Source: Hyphomicrobiales bacterium (lineage in GTDB: Bacteria > Pseudomonadota > Alphaproteobacteria > Rhizobiales > Aestuariivirgaceae). Taken from it: DNA of 5,229 bases. Shown here piece after piece: positions 5,157-5,229 of this stretch. Position 1 is the first letter of the stretch. The number at the start of each line of letters is the position of its first letter. Position numbers and translations under genes: made by a program. The notes under the pieces are model-generated. The model worked only from the letters and a program-made list of their open reading frames with translations, was not told the origin of the DNA and searched no databases. Location of the stretch: contig JAMOMM010000542.1 of NCBI GenBank assembly GCA_027067085.1, forward strand, positions 1 through 5,229. Direction: 5' to 3'.

Positions 5157-5229
5157 ATGGATTTTTCTGGCACCATCATCGCTAAATACATGGATTACAA
5201 CTCACTAAAAATGTTGCACCTGTTTGGTG
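5157..5229 (+). CDS. Start of an unidentified gene (3' end outside window), possibly a membrane protein
   Basis: An open frame begins at ATG 5157 and runs to the window end (24 complete codons, MDFSGTIIAKYMDYN… then SLKMLHLFG). GAGAGA at 5145-5150 is a plausible ribosome binding site 6 nt before the ATG. The LKxLHxxG ending is reminiscent of the first membrane segment of DUF2269- or CopD-type integral membrane proteins, but 24 residues cannot establish this. It lies directly behind the mmsA terminator, so it is probably a separate transcription unit. Confidence 0.5.
   Translation, partial: MDFSGTIIAKYMDYNSLKMLHLFG

Overview
The window reads as chromosomal DNA of an alphaproteobacterium with moderate GC content (below 50% by eye), most likely Hyphomicrobiales (Rhizobiales) or a close marine relative. 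The main reasons are the SdhA C-terminus (…DYIEPKARVY), the SdhB N-terminus (MVEINLPKNS…KTWP…EFRVYRW) and a typical proteobacterial MmsA. The assignment rests on recalled family sequences, not on a search. All genes lie on the + strand, and no mobile element, tRNA, rRNA or CRISPR is visible.

Layout. (1) Bases 1-2059 hold the end of the succinate dehydrogenase operon: the C-terminal two thirds of sdhA, cut by the window edge, then a complete sdhB with all eleven expected cluster cysteines plus one extra. (2) One base after sdhB, a TTG-started gene (2061-2993) encodes a secreted protein with an LprI/DUF1311-like N-terminal domain and a DUF3298-like C-terminal domain; its position suggests co-transcription with sdh. 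(3) A small ArsR-family regulator (3047-3349) has its own promoter-like sequence and a perfect 7-4-7 palindrome ending one base before its ATG. (4) A 193-bp regulatory gap carries a TATAAT box directly behind a second, different palindrome (TetR-operator-like) with degenerate relatives downstream. (5) mmsA (3543-5039) encodes CoA-acylating methylmalonate-semialdehyde dehydrogenase. (6) The 3' gap holds two copies of an 18-bp sequence at a 21-bp period, a strong intrinsic terminator, and the first 24 codons of another gene that runs off the window.

Metabolically the two enzyme modules connect. MmsA makes propionyl-CoA (from valine/inositol breakdown) or acetyl-CoA, and propionyl-CoA reaches succinate through succinyl-CoA, which Sdh oxidises into the quinone pool. 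They look like separate transcription units, so the link is functional and may not be regulatory.

I see no new multi-gene system here. The observations that merit a second look are regulatory: the arsR palindrome with a possibly leaderless start, the paired operator-like sites at the mmsA promoter, the two-helical-turn tandem repeat whose promoter-like element would start transcription inside the mmsA terminator stem, and the secreted LprI/DUF3298 protein tied to the sdh operon.
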